DNA of 64,000 nt from assembly GCA_964019425.1 (NCBI GenBank), contig OZ025780.1, forward strand, positions 1,134,001 to 1,198,000, read 5' to 3'. The stretch is from Flectonema sp. DT1601. Lineage: Eukaryota; Euglenozoa; Diplonemea; Diplonemida; Diplonemidae. A program made the position numbers and the translations under genes. Shown here one piece after another: positions 27,853-38,191 of the stretch (its first letter is position 1; every line of letters begins with the position of its first letter). Below the pieces are notes generated by a model. It saw only the letters and a list, made by a program, of their open reading frames with translations. It was not told the DNA's origin and ran no database searches.

Positions 27853-28986
27853 TTATAGTTTCGTACCTGGGATGGCCATGAGTAATCTGTTGTTCAGGAC
27901 TTCCTTTGCTTCCAATTTCAAGTTATACTGTATGGTAGGTGATAGAAGTCTGAGTTTTTGAGTGTGTGATGGTTTGGGTTTGCCTTTTCTTTCATTATTT
28001 TTAAACTCACTTTCAGTCTGAATGTAGGAAATGTTGTTGTGGTCTAGCTTCGCTGCATAAATTGATTCTTTTACATAAGGCATCTTTTGGAAACTACCTC
28101 CGTGATATTGTTGATTAAGTACTCTAGCTCTACCAATAAACCCACGGCATATTATAAAAGCTTCACGAGATCCGCTCTGTACGGCAGGCGGTCGAGAGAC
28201 GTCGACGTGTTCAAAGTAAAGTTGTAAAGATCTGACGATCTCTCCAGAACTACGCGACTGAAACACTTTCGTAACAAACCATCCTCCTTCTTTAAGAACT
28301 TTAATAGAAAAAGACTTCGCCAATTCAACGAGGTGGTTCTGAATGTCCTTTTCAGCCTGAGCAGTTGCACCCGTTTCAGGAGCCATGTCAGACATCACGC
28401 CGTCAACAGCGGCTGGGGGGAGTGGTCGTTTTCTTGCAGCTTCACCTACTTGTTCAGTAACTTCTTTTACAGCATTTGATTTGCGTCCTTGAAAATATAA
28501 ACCCATATCACCAGTCTTTAGAGGAGTGTATTTACTTCCGAGATAACTAATTTGATAACGATCTGATTCAGATGGAGTCATACCACGACCTGAGTAGAGA
28601 CTTTTACCAGCTTCGTGAATCATATCAAGTAATTCGTATTGAAGATCATTTTCTGTAAAGTCACCCTGCACTATCTCAGCTCCATCAACAGGTGCAACTG
28701 GAAGCAAGTCAATTCCGATTAAGTGTTTTCCGCGCTTAGGAAGTTTCATTCTCTCTGAAGCGACTTGCAACCATGAGCCAGGACAGCAACCCAAATCAAC
28801 AACACAATTTGTGTTCTCCGTGAACAGTTTGAACCTTTCGTCCATTTGCATTAATTTGTAAGCACTTCGTGCTCGGTATCCTTCTAAGCGCGCTTTTGCC
28901 GTGTATTTTTCATTCATTCTATTCGTAATCCACGACTGACACCAACGACCCTGCCTTGATCTACAACAATGTGAGACCAGAAACAT
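27853..28986 (-). CDS. FtsJ/RrmJ-family rRNA 2'-O-methyltransferase, probably mitochondrial
   Basis: 377 residues. The catalytic tetrad K-D-K-E is present: Lys44 (RARSAYKLMQMD), Asp in DGVMSDMAPETG, Lys in GGWFVTKVFQSR, and Glu in SGSREAFIICRG. The SAM site is VVDLGCCPGSWLQVA. Between motif II and the catalytic Asp there is an insertion of roughly 80 residues compared with bacterial RrmJ. The N-terminus (MFLVSHCCRSRQGRW) is basic without acidic residues, which fits mitochondrial import, so an MRM2-like role on large-subunit rRNA is likely. Acceptor TTACTTCTTAACAG lies 11 nt before the ATG. Confidence 0.88.
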   Translation of the reverse strand: MFLVSHCCRSRQGRWCQSWITNRMNEKYTAKARLEGYRARSAYKLMQMDERFKLFTENTNCVVDLGCCPGSWLQVASERMKLPKRGKHLIGIDLLPVAPVDGAEIVQGDFTENDLQYELLDMIHEAGKSLYSGRGMTPSESDRYQISYLGSKYTPLKTGDMGLYFQGRKSNAVKEVTEQVGEAARKRPLPPAAVDGVMSDMAPETGATAQAEKDIQNHLVELAKSFSIKVLKEGGWFVTKVFQSRSSGEIVRSLQLYFEHVDVSRPPAVQSGSREAFIICRGFIGRARVLNQQYHGGSFQKMPYVKESIYAAKLDHNNISYIQTESEFKNNERKGKPKPSHTQKLRLLSPTIQYNLKLEAKEVLNNRLLMAIPGTKL

Positions 28987-29411
28987 TTTGATAATAACTG
29001 TTAAGAAGTAAGTAATGCCTTGTTTCTAAATTAGCTTCACAATATCTGTCTTGTCTGTTTGTTAACTCTTAACCTAACCATTCGCAGGTACATATTTAGT
29101 CGTGATTGTTTATTTAATTTCGTTTACCTCTTTATCTGACTCGTCAGCTAGAGTGACACAACAGTGCAGATTTCTGAATTGTGAGTCAGATAAGGAGAAG
29201 AATGCGTGTCTAGATGTGACCAACACAAAGAAGGATGGAAAAGAAAGCCTACACCAGTAGGCTGCAATACCCGCCATTTATTGTTAGTCAATCTGACTAA
29301 TATGGAACAGTAAATAACTCAACTATGAACGAAATCGTTAATCAGATTCCTCATTCACCAGATGAAGCTGTCTCTTATAAATAATACACAGCAGTACTGC
29401 TGGCCTGGGTT
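28987..29411. other. Spacer with an inverted repeat
   Basis: No gene seen. It contains the perfect inverted repeat described at 29132-29193. Confidence 0.5.
29132..29193. repeat. 11-bp perfect inverted repeat
   Basis: Arms TTATCTGACTC (29132-29142) and GAGTCAGATAA (29183-29193) enclose a 40-nt loop. It may be a small non-autonomous element or an RNA hairpin near a transcript end. No target-site duplication is obvious. Confidence 0.5.
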
Positions 29412-30127
29412 CTACCCTGAATCAACTACAAAATCTGCTTCCCCAGCTGTTGTTCTTATTAACAAGGAGTTGATGTAGTCTGAACCTGTAGCTCGCTCTT
29501 CAGCAACACTGCGGGGAATGTTCCATGCAGCCTGTAGTTTTGAGGAGGTTAATAGTAATGAACAAGATTAATAATATTCTTAAGATTACAATCACAAACC
29601 ATGTGTCTTGCGATAAGGCGTTCCGTCGCAACTGTTTGATCACACCGTAGGAAGATAGATTTATCGAATTGAGAGCAGACTCGTTCCCACCTGTCAATAT
29701 CTTTAAAAAGGAGATAGTTTCCCTCTACTATTATAATTTGAGCAGAAGCAGGGATGGTCGTACCTGTGGGATCGGGATCCCCAACCGAGTGGTCAAATGA
29801 TGGAAAAGACACGTCGGTCTTTGATGTTTTTACTTCCGTCAGTTTGGCATAAAACGCCTCCGCATCAAACGTCCAATGAGCTCCTCGCCTTCTAATAGCC
29901 TCCTCCGGATTTCTCATTTTACGAAGTTTTTCTTTTGTTATGTGATAGCCATCCATTGGTAGTGCCATGCAAAACCCTTCACCCAGTATGTTATTTATTT
30001 CACTCTGCATTCTCCCAGCAGTTGTCGTTTTCCCGCTCCCTGGGACACCACAGACTGCAACAACAATCCGCTTGTTAGAATCGCGTCGCTCCTCCACTAC
30101 CTTTTTTATTACTTCACTCAAATCCAT
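29412..30127 (-). CDS. Uridine-kinase-like P-loop kinase (two exons)
   Basis: Exon 1 30127-29600 and exon 2 29531-29412, joined across a 68-nt GTTTGT...CTACAG intron in phase 0, give 215 residues. Without the join the protein would stop soon after RLIARHM. With it, it continues AAWNIPRSVAEERATGSDYI, which is the expected RH-x-G-type, EEA-x-R, ND-x-N ending of the family. Walker A is GVPGSGKTT (27-35); the lid-like RRRGAHWTFD and IIIVEGNYLLF segments match uridine kinase, YFH7 and bacterial FrcK-type relatives. The substrate (nucleoside or sugar) cannot be told from sequence. Acceptor TTACTTCATACAG lies 11 nt before the ATG. Confidence 0.85.
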
Positions 30128-30322
30128 CAGAGTGGTGTCTGTATGAAGTAAGTAAAGTATTGATATGAAAACACTAAGAGATTAATATAAACTTATGGTT
30201 TTTGAAACCAAGAAATACGTGTCCTGTGAGAAGAAATGGACATAATTAACGATTGTATAAATAGTTTAACTTCCATATAAATGAGAGATGTGTCAACGTT
30301 GGTTGATTGTAAAGAAGGTAAT

Positions 30323-30937
30323 TCACTCAAGAGAGGTTAGAGGAATGTTTAGTTTTACTTCGCAGCCTGTTCCCCTGTGAGAAATGTGAATATTATCAGC
30401 TTCGCATGGGGGGTTTGTATTTTTATATTTCACAACATGAAATCCTGGAAGCGCATAGTCTTCAGGCGTATCGTCTAAGTATTGCACTCTAATCCCAACT
30501 CCAATGTTTATTAATGGAAGAGGAGGGAGAGCTGATGAACTTCTATTGAAGTCAGCCAACATCTTTTTAATGATCGCAGGTACTTCATTCTTTGTAACTG
30601 ACTTACGAGGGATACTCGAAGATATTTCATAGCATTCAATCATCTCCCACATGTCAACTTCTCCATCAGCTCTGTAGATGCAGAGTTGAATATTTCCTAT
30701 TTTACAATCCTTTAAAGCTGGTATCACTCCTATTTCAATTAAGTCAATGATGTACTTCCCAGCTGAGTCATCTTCGTTTAGTAGCGGAACCATTACTCCG
30801 TCGACTCTACCAATTCGAAAACTAGAGTCGGGAAGTGCCTTTCTTATGAAGAGTAAACATGATATACTCAACCTGACACATACTCTTGACATTCTTCCTT
30901 CTTCTACTTTACTCAGAAGTTGGGATACGACTTGCAT
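30323..30937 (-). CDS. HORMA-domain protein (Hop1/HORMAD-like)
   Basis: 204 residues, essentially one HORMA domain. Matching landmarks in order are LLFIRKALPDSSF, GVIPALKDCKIGNIQLCIY, EMIECYEISSS and the signature VQYLDDTPEDYALPGF, close to the Y-x-D-x-TP-x-DY-x-P-x-GF of Hop1/HORMAD1. The long C-terminal tail with closure motif and zinc finger of Hop1 is missing, so it may be a minimal HORMA protein. Expected role: meiotic chromosome axis and recombination control, in the nucleus. Its 5' portion is duplicated at 33956-34132. Acceptor TTACTAACAG lies 6 nt before the ATG. Confidence 0.8.
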   Translation of the reverse strand: MQVVSQLLSKVEEGRMSRVCVRLSISCLLFIRKALPDSSFRIGRVDGVMVPLLNEDDSAGKYIIDLIEIGVIPALKDCKIGNIQLCIYRADGEVDMWEMIECYEISSSIPRKSVTKNEVPAIIKKMLADFNRSSSALPPLPLINIGVGIRVQYLDDTPEDYALPGFHVVKYKNTNPPCEADNIHISHRGTGCEVKLNIPLTSLE

Positions 30938-31378
30938 ATTGTGCTGTTAGTAACAGAGAAAGACGTTGACATGGGGGTGTTAAAGTATTCGTTTTCTAGA
31001 GATGTTATTTATTTCAGAACAGACCCATCTTGTTTTATACCTTCGGAAGAGATGATAATAAAAAACTACAACACGAGAAAAGTCGTAAAAAGGAGGGTGG
31101 CGATAAAAGTATCGAAATGTTTTAAAGTGAACCTTCTCACTAACAAAGGATTTCTCGCCGCAAGCTTTAAATATTGTTAGTTTAAATCATCACGTTCATG
31201 GAGAGAGCACTTTTGGAGTCTGGTGCTTATTTTTATTTTCTTTATTTCAAAATACGATGCGCTTTGCTATTTTGAAGCAGAAGAAATTCGCTTGACACTT
31301 ATTGTGTTCCCTATATCCCATTAAAATAATATGTCTTCTATCTGACATTCATCGTCCGTAGATAGGAAAGAAATCCGG

Positions 31379-31425
<47 letters not shown>

Positions 31426-31628
31426 TGACCGTTTTCGTAAAAAAAAGTTTACGTTAGTGACGCCTACGTTGTGTCACACAACGATGGCAAAGAGTTAACT
31501 TGTTCCACCGCTGGTGTTTTTTTTTGGTACAGTTTGTATACCAAATAAAGGCTTCCTTTGTAGTATTATAGTTTCTTTTTTATTAAATTTAATTCTCTTA
31601 ATTGTTAGAGGGAAAGACATTAAATAAA
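30938..31628. other. Spacer between HORMA and glycosidase-like genes
   Basis: No gene seen. It holds a run of about 42 A at 31379-31420, where unit 2 instead carries an extra block of about 0.33 kb. Confidence 0.6.
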
Positions 31629-33845
31629 CTAATGACAGGTGGCGTCAGGCATAGTAATTGACAGCTTACTTGACTTAAAGGTACATTTTACACTGATTGG
31701 AGTCATAGAGTCGAATGGCTTTAAGAATAAGATTTCAATATTCTCACCAGACTGACCAATTAGTTCAACAGTAACTGATGTCTTCTCAACAATGAATGAG
31801 GTGAACCTTCTACTGGATACGGAAACCCACTTGGAAACCTCTCCCATTACAACCCAACCATTATACAAGACTGGTGCTGCTGTCCACATGTTGAAATCCC
31901 ACTTATCAGTTTTTGGAAGCACAATCGGGTTCGAATCGTCAAATTTCTTAACCACATTGGTACTATTGCTCTCCCAAACGACAAACTCAGGGACTGCACC
32001 AGCGCAGAGCTCTGATCTTGTCATTTCATAAGGAGATGACTCAGCTGCGAGAAGGTAGAAAGTTTTGATTCCCGAAACCGTTGAGTCTGTTGACCAAACA
32101 GAACCAGTTGGACCATTCTGGTTTTGACCACTCATGGAATAGAACACAGAGTCCATAAGAGTTGCTGGAGTATCAGGAGCCAGTAACGATCCTGAAGTAC
32201 TGCAAGACTTCATTACGAGAGGGACATCAGTGAAACCGATTTCATCTGATGGAGCAACAGGACCAGTTGAGAGAGTTGATACTACAGAGTGAAGTCTGTT
32301 AAACCTTTCTGTTTTGTCATGATATCTTGATAACCCTTTCTCTCTGTCTGTGGTCCAAAAGTTATCTTTTGTGGCCTTCAATGCGAGTGCGTCACCAAAG
32401 AGACCCGTCACACCCAACGGTCTCCAGTTATCCTCTCCTGGCTGATAGTCTTCTGAAGCACGTGCTTGGGTTACTTGTTGAATTTCAACGGACTGCATAA
32501 TGTGTCTCGGCCAAGACATACAATATTGAATTGTGATACCGTGCTTGGCTGCTCCTTTTCCCATTTGCATAAGCCAATCTCTTGCTAGTGTTGGGCTCTC
32601 AAGGGTACAGTTCAGGTATTCGTATTCATTGAAGAGCCAGTCTTGTTCGTAAGTGTGTAGTCCCCATTTGGTAGCATTTCCAATTAGGTCATCCCAAAAT
32701 CTTTGATCATCTGGAATACTGTGAGGTCCTTCGATAATAAAATTATAATCACCTCCATTCTGCTTCGCGTAGTCGGTATCGCCTGCCCAGTATCTGTTGT
32801 GAGCGACAATTGGCCAATGGGTAGCAGCAGTTACGTTGGCGATACCGTCTGGAAAGATGTCTGGCATGGCAGTCCAATTCTTTACAGCACCTCCTTGACT
32901 CTTGAAGTACCACCAGCTATCCATGAGCCAATATTTGTATGGAAGACTAACCTTGTCAGAATAAGCTTTGATGTCCTTAATGGTTTCCTGATAGTTCTTT
33001 CCTTCCTCAGTGTTGTAGTAGTACCAAGCTCCGTTATCTGTTGAGTATCCCAAGGTGTTTACAGAGAGGTCTTTTTCGTACGTCTCGCGGGTTTTTCCGT
33101 ACTTTTGCAACAACTTAGCACCCCATTCATACATAGCTGTCTTTGGACTACCAGAGTTAGTGTACGACATGATAGTATCAAGTTCATAACCAGCTGGTAC
33201 GTTAGTAATATCACCCATCAGACCATAACCAACAACTGATGAATTAAATGTCAACTGCTGTGAGTGTGACATAAAGTTAGAAGCCGATGAGATCACAACT
33301 GAGTTATCCTTTTCTTTATTAAACAATACTAACGGACCACTGTTTTTAGCACCACCCTGAAGACCACTAACATCAGAAGTGCTACCAATTTGATAAGTAC
33401 ATCCAAGCATCGCTCCCTTATATTGAAGGTAACCCTTGTAAGGTCCATCCTTAATAAGGAAGGACGGGTACTGACTGGAAATCGAATCAGCGCTTGTCTT
33501 GCTACGAGGAACGTTCGTGTAATTCAGTCCAGTTGGGAATCTCTGTCTGAAAATATAAGTCAGTTTGTCGCTGTACTGCAATACGCTGGTTTCAAAATCA
33601 ACAGGAGACCACCTTTTAGTTATCATTGTGTAGAGTCCGATAGCATCACTTCCACTTGAAGTAGTTGTTGAATTCACTTTTAAAGTACCATCTTCAGCGC
33701 AGTACTTCTTTGAGGAACTTGTGACACAGATGTCTCCCATATCCAGGTCGTAGTTTTTCAAAGCCGAGTGCGATTCCAATCGATCTCCGAAAGTCATACC
33801 TGACGTCAACCAACATCCTGCCAATGCCACTCCTGATCGCAGCAT
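31629..33845 (-). CDS. Secreted glycoside-hydrolase-like protein, copy 1
   Basis: 738 residues from the ATG at 33845, which opens a signal peptide (MLRSGVALAGCWLTSGMTFG) 15 nt after a CCTCATTCAG acceptor. The middle reads as a TIM-barrel glycosidase of the alpha-galactosidase-like clan: YKYWLMDSWWYFK with candidate nucleophile Asp309, HTYEQDWLFNEY with Asp402, and conserved IVAHNRYWAGDTDYA and YCMSWPRHIM strands. I cannot assign a numbered family. The C-terminal region is beta-rich. It is predicted to be exported, perhaps to digest external polysaccharide. Copy 2 differs at nine residues, all between 258 and 520. Confidence 0.75.
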   Translation of the reverse strand: MLRSGVALAGCWLTSGMTFGDRLESHSALKNYDLDMGDICVTSSSKKYCAEDGTLKVNSTTTSSGSDAIGLYTMITKRWSPVDFETSVLQYSDKLTYIFRQRFPTGLNYTNVPRSKTSADSISSQYPSFLIKDGPYKGYLQYKGAMLGCTYQIGSTSDVSGLQGGAKNSGPLVLFNKEKDNSVVISSASNFMSHSQQLTFNSSVVGYGLMGDITNVPAGYELDTIMSYTNSGSPKTAMYEWGAKLLQKYGKTRETYEKDLSVNTLGYSTDNGAWYYYNTEEGKNYQETIKDIKAYSDKVSLPYKYWLMDSWWYFKSQGGAVKNWTAMPDIFPDGIANVTAATHWPIVAHNRYWAGDTDYAKQNGGDYNFIIEGPHSIPDDQRFWDDLIGNATKWGLHTYEQDWLFNEYEYLNCTLESPTLARDWLMQMGKGAAKHGITIQYCMSWPRHIMQSVEIQQVTQARASEDYQPGEDNWRPLGVTGLFGDALALKATKDNFWTTDREKGLSRYHDKTERFNRLHSVVSTLSTGPVAPSDEIGFTDVPLVMKSCSTSGSLLAPDTPATLMDSVFYSMSGQNQNGPTGSVWSTDSTVSGIKTFYLLAAESSPYEMTRSELCAGAVPEFVVWESNSTNVVKKFDDSNPIVLPKTDKWDFNMWTAAPVLYNGWVVMGEVSKWVSVSSRRFTSFIVEKTSVTVELIGQSGENIEILFLKPFDSMTPISVKCTFKSSKLSITMPDATCH

Positions 33846-33955
33846 TTTGTTTTTATTATCCTGAATGAGGAGGTAGAATAACACAAAGTAATCGATTCCA
33901 ATAATTATTATTTATCCTCGTATTGTCTAACAAGGAGCGAATAGTATTTATCTAC

Positions 33956-34132
33956 AGCTGAGTCATCTTCGTTTAGTAGCGGAACCATTACTCCGTCGAC
34001 TCTACCAATTCGAAAACTAGAGTCGGGAAGTGCCTTTCTTATGAAGAGTAAACATGATATACTCAACCTGACACATACTCTTGACATTCTTCCTTCTTCT
34101 ACTTTACTCAGAAGTTGGGATACGACTTGCAT
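33956..34132 (-). pseudogene. Truncated HORMA gene copy
   Basis: The first 59 codons of the HORMA gene, with its acceptor and upstream spacer, repeated by the tandem duplication and cut off at the unit junction. After the junction the frame runs into unrelated sequence for 15 residues and stops. It lacks most of the HORMA fold and is almost certainly non-functional. Confidence 0.9.
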
Positions 34133-34549
34133 ATTGTGCTGTTAGTAACAGAGAAAGACGTTGACATGGGGGTGTTAAAGTATTCGTTTTCTAGAGATGT
34201 TATTTATTTCAGAACAGACCCATCTTGTTTTATACCTTCGGAAGAGATGATAATAAAAAACTACAACACGAGAAAAGTCGTAAAAAGGAGAGTGGTAAAT
34301 GTTTTAAAGTGAACCTTCTCACTAACAAAGGATTTCTCGCCGCAAGCTTTAAATATTGTTAGTTTAAATCATCACGTTCATGGAGAGAGCACTTTTGGAG
34401 TCTGGTGCTTATTTTTATTTTCTTTATTTCAAAATGCTATTTTCAAGCAGAAGAAATTCGCTTGAGACTTATTGTGTCCCAATAGTGAAATAATTTATGT
34501 CTTCTATCTGAAGATTCATCGTTCGTAGATAGGAAAAAAATCCGAAAAG

Positions 34550-34895
34550 AAAAAAAAAAATAAATAAATAAATATAATTGAGCCTTTGATCTTGTTCAGT
34601 AATTCCTGAGGGTGAAGTATAATGGGGGTTAAAGAATCACTTGAATAGGGCTTGGCGCTGCTAGTCGGAAATCAGAAACACCCTGTACGAACACGCACAA
34701 AACGGTTTTGCTTTTTCGCAGTCGCTGAGACCGATTTAACCTAAAAGTAAGAAGTTGGTTTGGACTAGTTTCAGCGACGCAACCAGAGAAAAGGAAAAGG
34801 GAGAAAAACACGGAGGGGAAAACGGAGAACGGAATTGTGAACTGTGATCTACCGGGTCAATCATATTTCCAACCATACAAAAAAGTGTGGATGCA
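34550..34895. other. Block present only in duplication unit 2
   Basis: About 0.33 kb flanked by A-rich tracts (AAAAAATAAATAAATAAAT on one side, a run of about 13 A on the other), with no counterpart in unit 1, where a run of about 42 A occurs instead. It is either an A-tailed retroposed insertion in unit 2 or a deletion in unit 1 between A runs. No coding signal seen. Confidence 0.5.
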
Positions 34896-35080
34896 AAAAA
34901 AAAAAAAGCTTACGTTAGTGACTTTCACACAACGATGGCAAAGAGTTAACTTGTTCCACCGCTGGTGTTTTTTTTTGGTACAGTTTGTATACCAAATAAA
35001 GGCTTCCTTTGTAGTATTATAGCTTCTTTTTTTATTAAATTTAATTATCTCAATAGTTAGAGGGAAAGACATTAAATAAA

Positions 35081-37297
35081 CTAATGACAGGTGGCGTCAG
35101 GCATAGTAATTGACAGCTTACTTGACTTAAAGGTACATTTTACACTGATTGGAGTCATAGAGTCGAATGGCTTTAAGAATAAGATTTCAATATTCTCACC
35201 AGACTGACCAATTAGTTCAACAGTAACTGATGTCTTCTCAACAATGAATGAGGTGAACCTTCTACTGGATACGGAAACCCACTTGGAAACCTCTCCCATT
35301 ACAACCCAACCATTATACAAGACTGGTGCTGCTGTCCACATGTTGAAATCCCACTTATCAGTTTTTGGAAGCACAATCGGGTTCGAATCGTCAAATTTCT
35401 TAACCACATTGGTACTATTGCTCTCCCAAACGACAAACTCAGGTACTGCACCAGCGCACAGCTCTGATCTTGTCATTTCATAAGGAGATGACTCAGCTGC
35501 AAGAAGGTAGAAAGTTTTGATTCCCGAAACCGTTGAGTCTGTTGACCAAACAGAACCAGTTGGACCATTCTGGTTTTGACCACTCATGGAATAGAACACA
35601 GAGTCCATAAGAGTTGCTGGAGTATCAGGAGCCAGTAACGATCCTGAAGTACTGCAAGACTTCATTACGAGAGGGACATCAGTGAAACCGATTTCATCTG
35701 ATGGAGCAACAGGACCAGTTGAGAGAGTTGATACTACAGCGTGAAGTCTGTTAAACCTTTCTGTTTTGTCATGATTTATTGATGACCCTTTCTCTCTGTC
35801 TGTGGTCCAAAAGTTATCTTTTGTGGCCTTCAATGCGAGTGCGTCACCAAAGAGACCCGTCACACCCAATGGTCTCCAGTTATCCTCTCCTGGCTGATAG
35901 TCTTCTGAAGCACGTGCTTGGGTTACTTGTTGAATTTCAACGGACTGCATAATGTGTCTCGGCCAAGACATACAATATTGAATTGTGATACCGTGCTTGG
36001 CTGCTCCTCTTCCCATTTGCATAAGCCAATCTCTTGCTAGTGTTGGGCTCTCAAGGGTACAGTTCAGGGCTTCGTATTCATTGAAGAGCCAGTCTTGTTC
36101 GTAAGTGTGTAGTCCCCATTTGGTAGCATTTCCAATTAGGTCATCCCAAAATCTTTGATCATCTGGAATACTGTGAGGTCCTTCGATAATAAAATTATAA
36201 TCACCTCCATTCTGCTTCGCGTAGTCGGTATCGCCTGCCCAGTATCTGTTGTGAGCGACAATTGGCCAATGGGTAGCAGCAGTTACGTTGGCGATACCGT
36301 CTGGAAAGATGTCTGGCATGGCAGTCCAATTTTTTACAGCACCTCCTTGACTCTTGAAGTACCACCAGCTGTCCATGAGCCAATACTTGTATGGAAGACC
36401 AACCTTGTCAGAATAAGCTTTGATGTCCTTAATGGTTTCCTGATAGTTCTTTCCTTCCTCAGTGTTGTAGTAGTACCAAGCTCCGTGATCTGTTGAGTAT
36501 CCCAAGGTGTTTACAGAGAGGTCATTTTCGTACGTCTCGCGGGTTTTTCCGTACTTTTGCAACAACTTAGCACCCCATTCATACATAGCTGTCTTTGGAC
36601 TACCAGAGTTAGTGTACGACATGATAGTATCAAGTTCATAACCAGCTGGTACGTTAGTAATATCACCCATCAGACCATAACCAACAACTGATGAATTAAA
36701 TGTCAACTGCTGTGAGTGTGACATAAAGTTAGAAGCCGATGAGATCACAACTGAGTTATCCTTTTCTTTATTAAACAATACTAACGGACCACTGTTTTTA
36801 GCACCACCCTGAAGACCACTAACATCAGAAGTGCTACCAATTTGATAAGTACATCCAAGCATCGCTCCCTTATATTGAAGGTAACCCTTGTAAGGTCCAT
36901 CCTTAATAAGGAAGGACGGGTACTGACTGGAAATCGAATCAGCGCTTGTCTTGCTACGAGGAACGTTCGTGTAATTCAGTCCAGTTGGGAATCTCTGTCT
37001 GAAAATATAAGTCAGTTTGTCGCTGTACTGCAATACGCTGGTTTCAAAATCAACAGGAGACCACCTTTTAGTTATCATTGTGTAGAGTCCGATAGCATCA
37101 CTTCCACTTGAAGTAGTTGTTGAATTCACTTTTAAAGTACCATCTTCAGCGCAGTACTTCTTTGAGGAACTTGTGACACAGATGTCTCCCATATCCAGGT
37201 CGTAGTTTTTCAAAGCCGAGTGCGATTCCAATCGATCTCCGAAAGTCATACCTGACGTCAACCAACATCCTGCCAATGCCACTCCTGATCGCAGCAT
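35081..37297 (-). CDS. Secreted glycoside-hydrolase-like protein, copy 2
   Basis: 738 residues, same length and signal peptide as copy 1 (31629-33845). By my reading it differs at K258N, N271H, S300G, Y410A, K430R, L505S, R507I, Y508N and S520A. The first 250 residues and the last 215 are identical. Candidate catalytic Asp309 and Asp402 are unchanged. The changes at 271, 300 and 410 lie close to barrel strands, so substrate range may differ; this is inference. It would be transcribed first of the pair. Confidence 0.75.
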   Translation of the reverse strand: MLRSGVALAGCWLTSGMTFGDRLESHSALKNYDLDMGDICVTSSSKKYCAEDGTLKVNSTTTSSGSDAIGLYTMITKRWSPVDFETSVLQYSDKLTYIFRQRFPTGLNYTNVPRSKTSADSISSQYPSFLIKDGPYKGYLQYKGAMLGCTYQIGSTSDVSGLQGGAKNSGPLVLFNKEKDNSVVISSASNFMSHSQQLTFNSSVVGYGLMGDITNVPAGYELDTIMSYTNSGSPKTAMYEWGAKLLQKYGKTRETYENDLSVNTLGYSTDHGAWYYYNTEEGKNYQETIKDIKAYSDKVGLPYKYWLMDSWWYFKSQGGAVKNWTAMPDIFPDGIANVTAATHWPIVAHNRYWAGDTDYAKQNGGDYNFIIEGPHSIPDDQRFWDDLIGNATKWGLHTYEQDWLFNEYEALNCTLESPTLARDWLMQMGRGAAKHGITIQYCMSWPRHIMQSVEIQQVTQARASEDYQPGEDNWRPLGVTGLFGDALALKATKDNFWTTDREKGSSINHDKTERFNRLHAVVSTLSTGPVAPSDEIGFTDVPLVMKSCSTSGSLLAPDTPATLMDSVFYSMSGQNQNGPTGSVWSTDSTVSGIKTFYLLAAESSPYEMTRSELCAGAVPEFVVWESNSTNVVKKFDDSNPIVLPKTDKWDFNMWTAAPVLYNGWVVMGEVSKWVSVSSRRFTSFIVEKTSVTVELIGQSGENIEILFLKPFDSMTPISVKCTFKSSKLSITMPDATCH

Positions 37298-38191
37298 TTT
37301 GTTTTTATTATCCTGAATGAGGAGGTAGAATAACACAAAGTAATCGATTCCAATAATTATTATTTATTCTCGTATTGTCTAACAAGGAGCGAATAGTATT
37401 CATCTACGTTCGTGCGGTAGCTGTCAGAAAAAAAAGATTTTCTCCTGGAAAGCAAGGTTTTTACAACAAATAAAAGTGAAGTTGTGGACGCACAGAGACA
37501 CATGTTGATCACAACAGCAAGAACTTGGCTAGCTGGGGAACGAGATAACAGACAGTATCTTAAATCACTTTATAACAGCAGAGGCAAACAACTACAGGCT
37601 GGCACGTCAAGAATCGGAGATTGCGATGTACCGCAGATGACTTCCGACGATGCTTCGATTCCAGAGTCGATTGTGGCTGACTGAACGTTAATAAAAAACA
37701 CCAGTAGCGGTTAACAATAGTACACAGATGGCAAGTGTTTAGAATCATTATCGCTTGTGCCCCTTTGTGGCGCACTTCTGGGAGCAAACAATCTCTGTTG
37801 CTGCAACGCAGCATAGCAACTGTCAGCCTCTTTTTTTGCAACTTTTCAGAGAGTCTAAAATACACTCAGCTGATGATTGAAACTAAAAGCCTACCCGACT
37901 CGGTATCACACACACGGCACAACTCACTGGCGCGCTTCAAAGCGCATGCACAGCTGAGACACAATAACTACCAAAACAGAATCAAAAATGGTTTTCGAGC
38001 AGCAACTGGAGAAGTTGAAAGGATAACAAATTCTCCCTTTCGTTTTTTTTTTTTTTTTTTTTTTTTTCCCTTCTTGTCTTCAAAATACAAACAGTTTTCT
38101 GAAATATGAAAAGACTCGACTCTGACAATGATAATACATAAGGATCCACTATCAGAAGTCTTTAATATAATTGTTTTATAATTTAAAATGT
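37298..38191. other. Spacer, no gene supported
   Basis: About 0.9 kb between the duplication and the MOCS1A gene. Plus-strand frames here (37484-37684 and 37735-38109) end in or consist partly of homopolymer translation and have no recognisable domain. Confidence 0.5.

Larger units (their letters stand above)
30761..33955. repeat. Segmental tandem duplication, unit 1
   Basis: Contains the 5' part of the HORMA gene, its upstream spacer and glycosidase-like copy 1. The unit runs from AGCTGAGTCATCTTCG to GAATAGTATTTATCTAC and is followed directly by unit 2 (33956-37407). Near-identity over several kilobases indicates a recent event. Confidence 0.9.
33956..37407. repeat. Segmental tandem duplication, unit 2
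   Basis: Second copy of the unit at 30761-33955: truncated HORMA, spacer and glycosidase-like copy 2, ending GTATTCATCTAC. It is longer than unit 1 because of an extra block at about 34550-34895. Confidence 0.9.

Noticed and set aside
31629-37297. Assignment of the two secreted glycosidase-like genes to family GH31
   Set aside because: The spacing and wording of the DSWWYFK and YEQDW motifs do not match GH31 signatures; I kept only a general TIM-barrel glycosidase call.
37735-38109. Plus-strand frame of 124 residues
   Set aside because: It ends in a long phenylalanine run from a T tract, has no domain, and is on the opposite strand from all supported genes.
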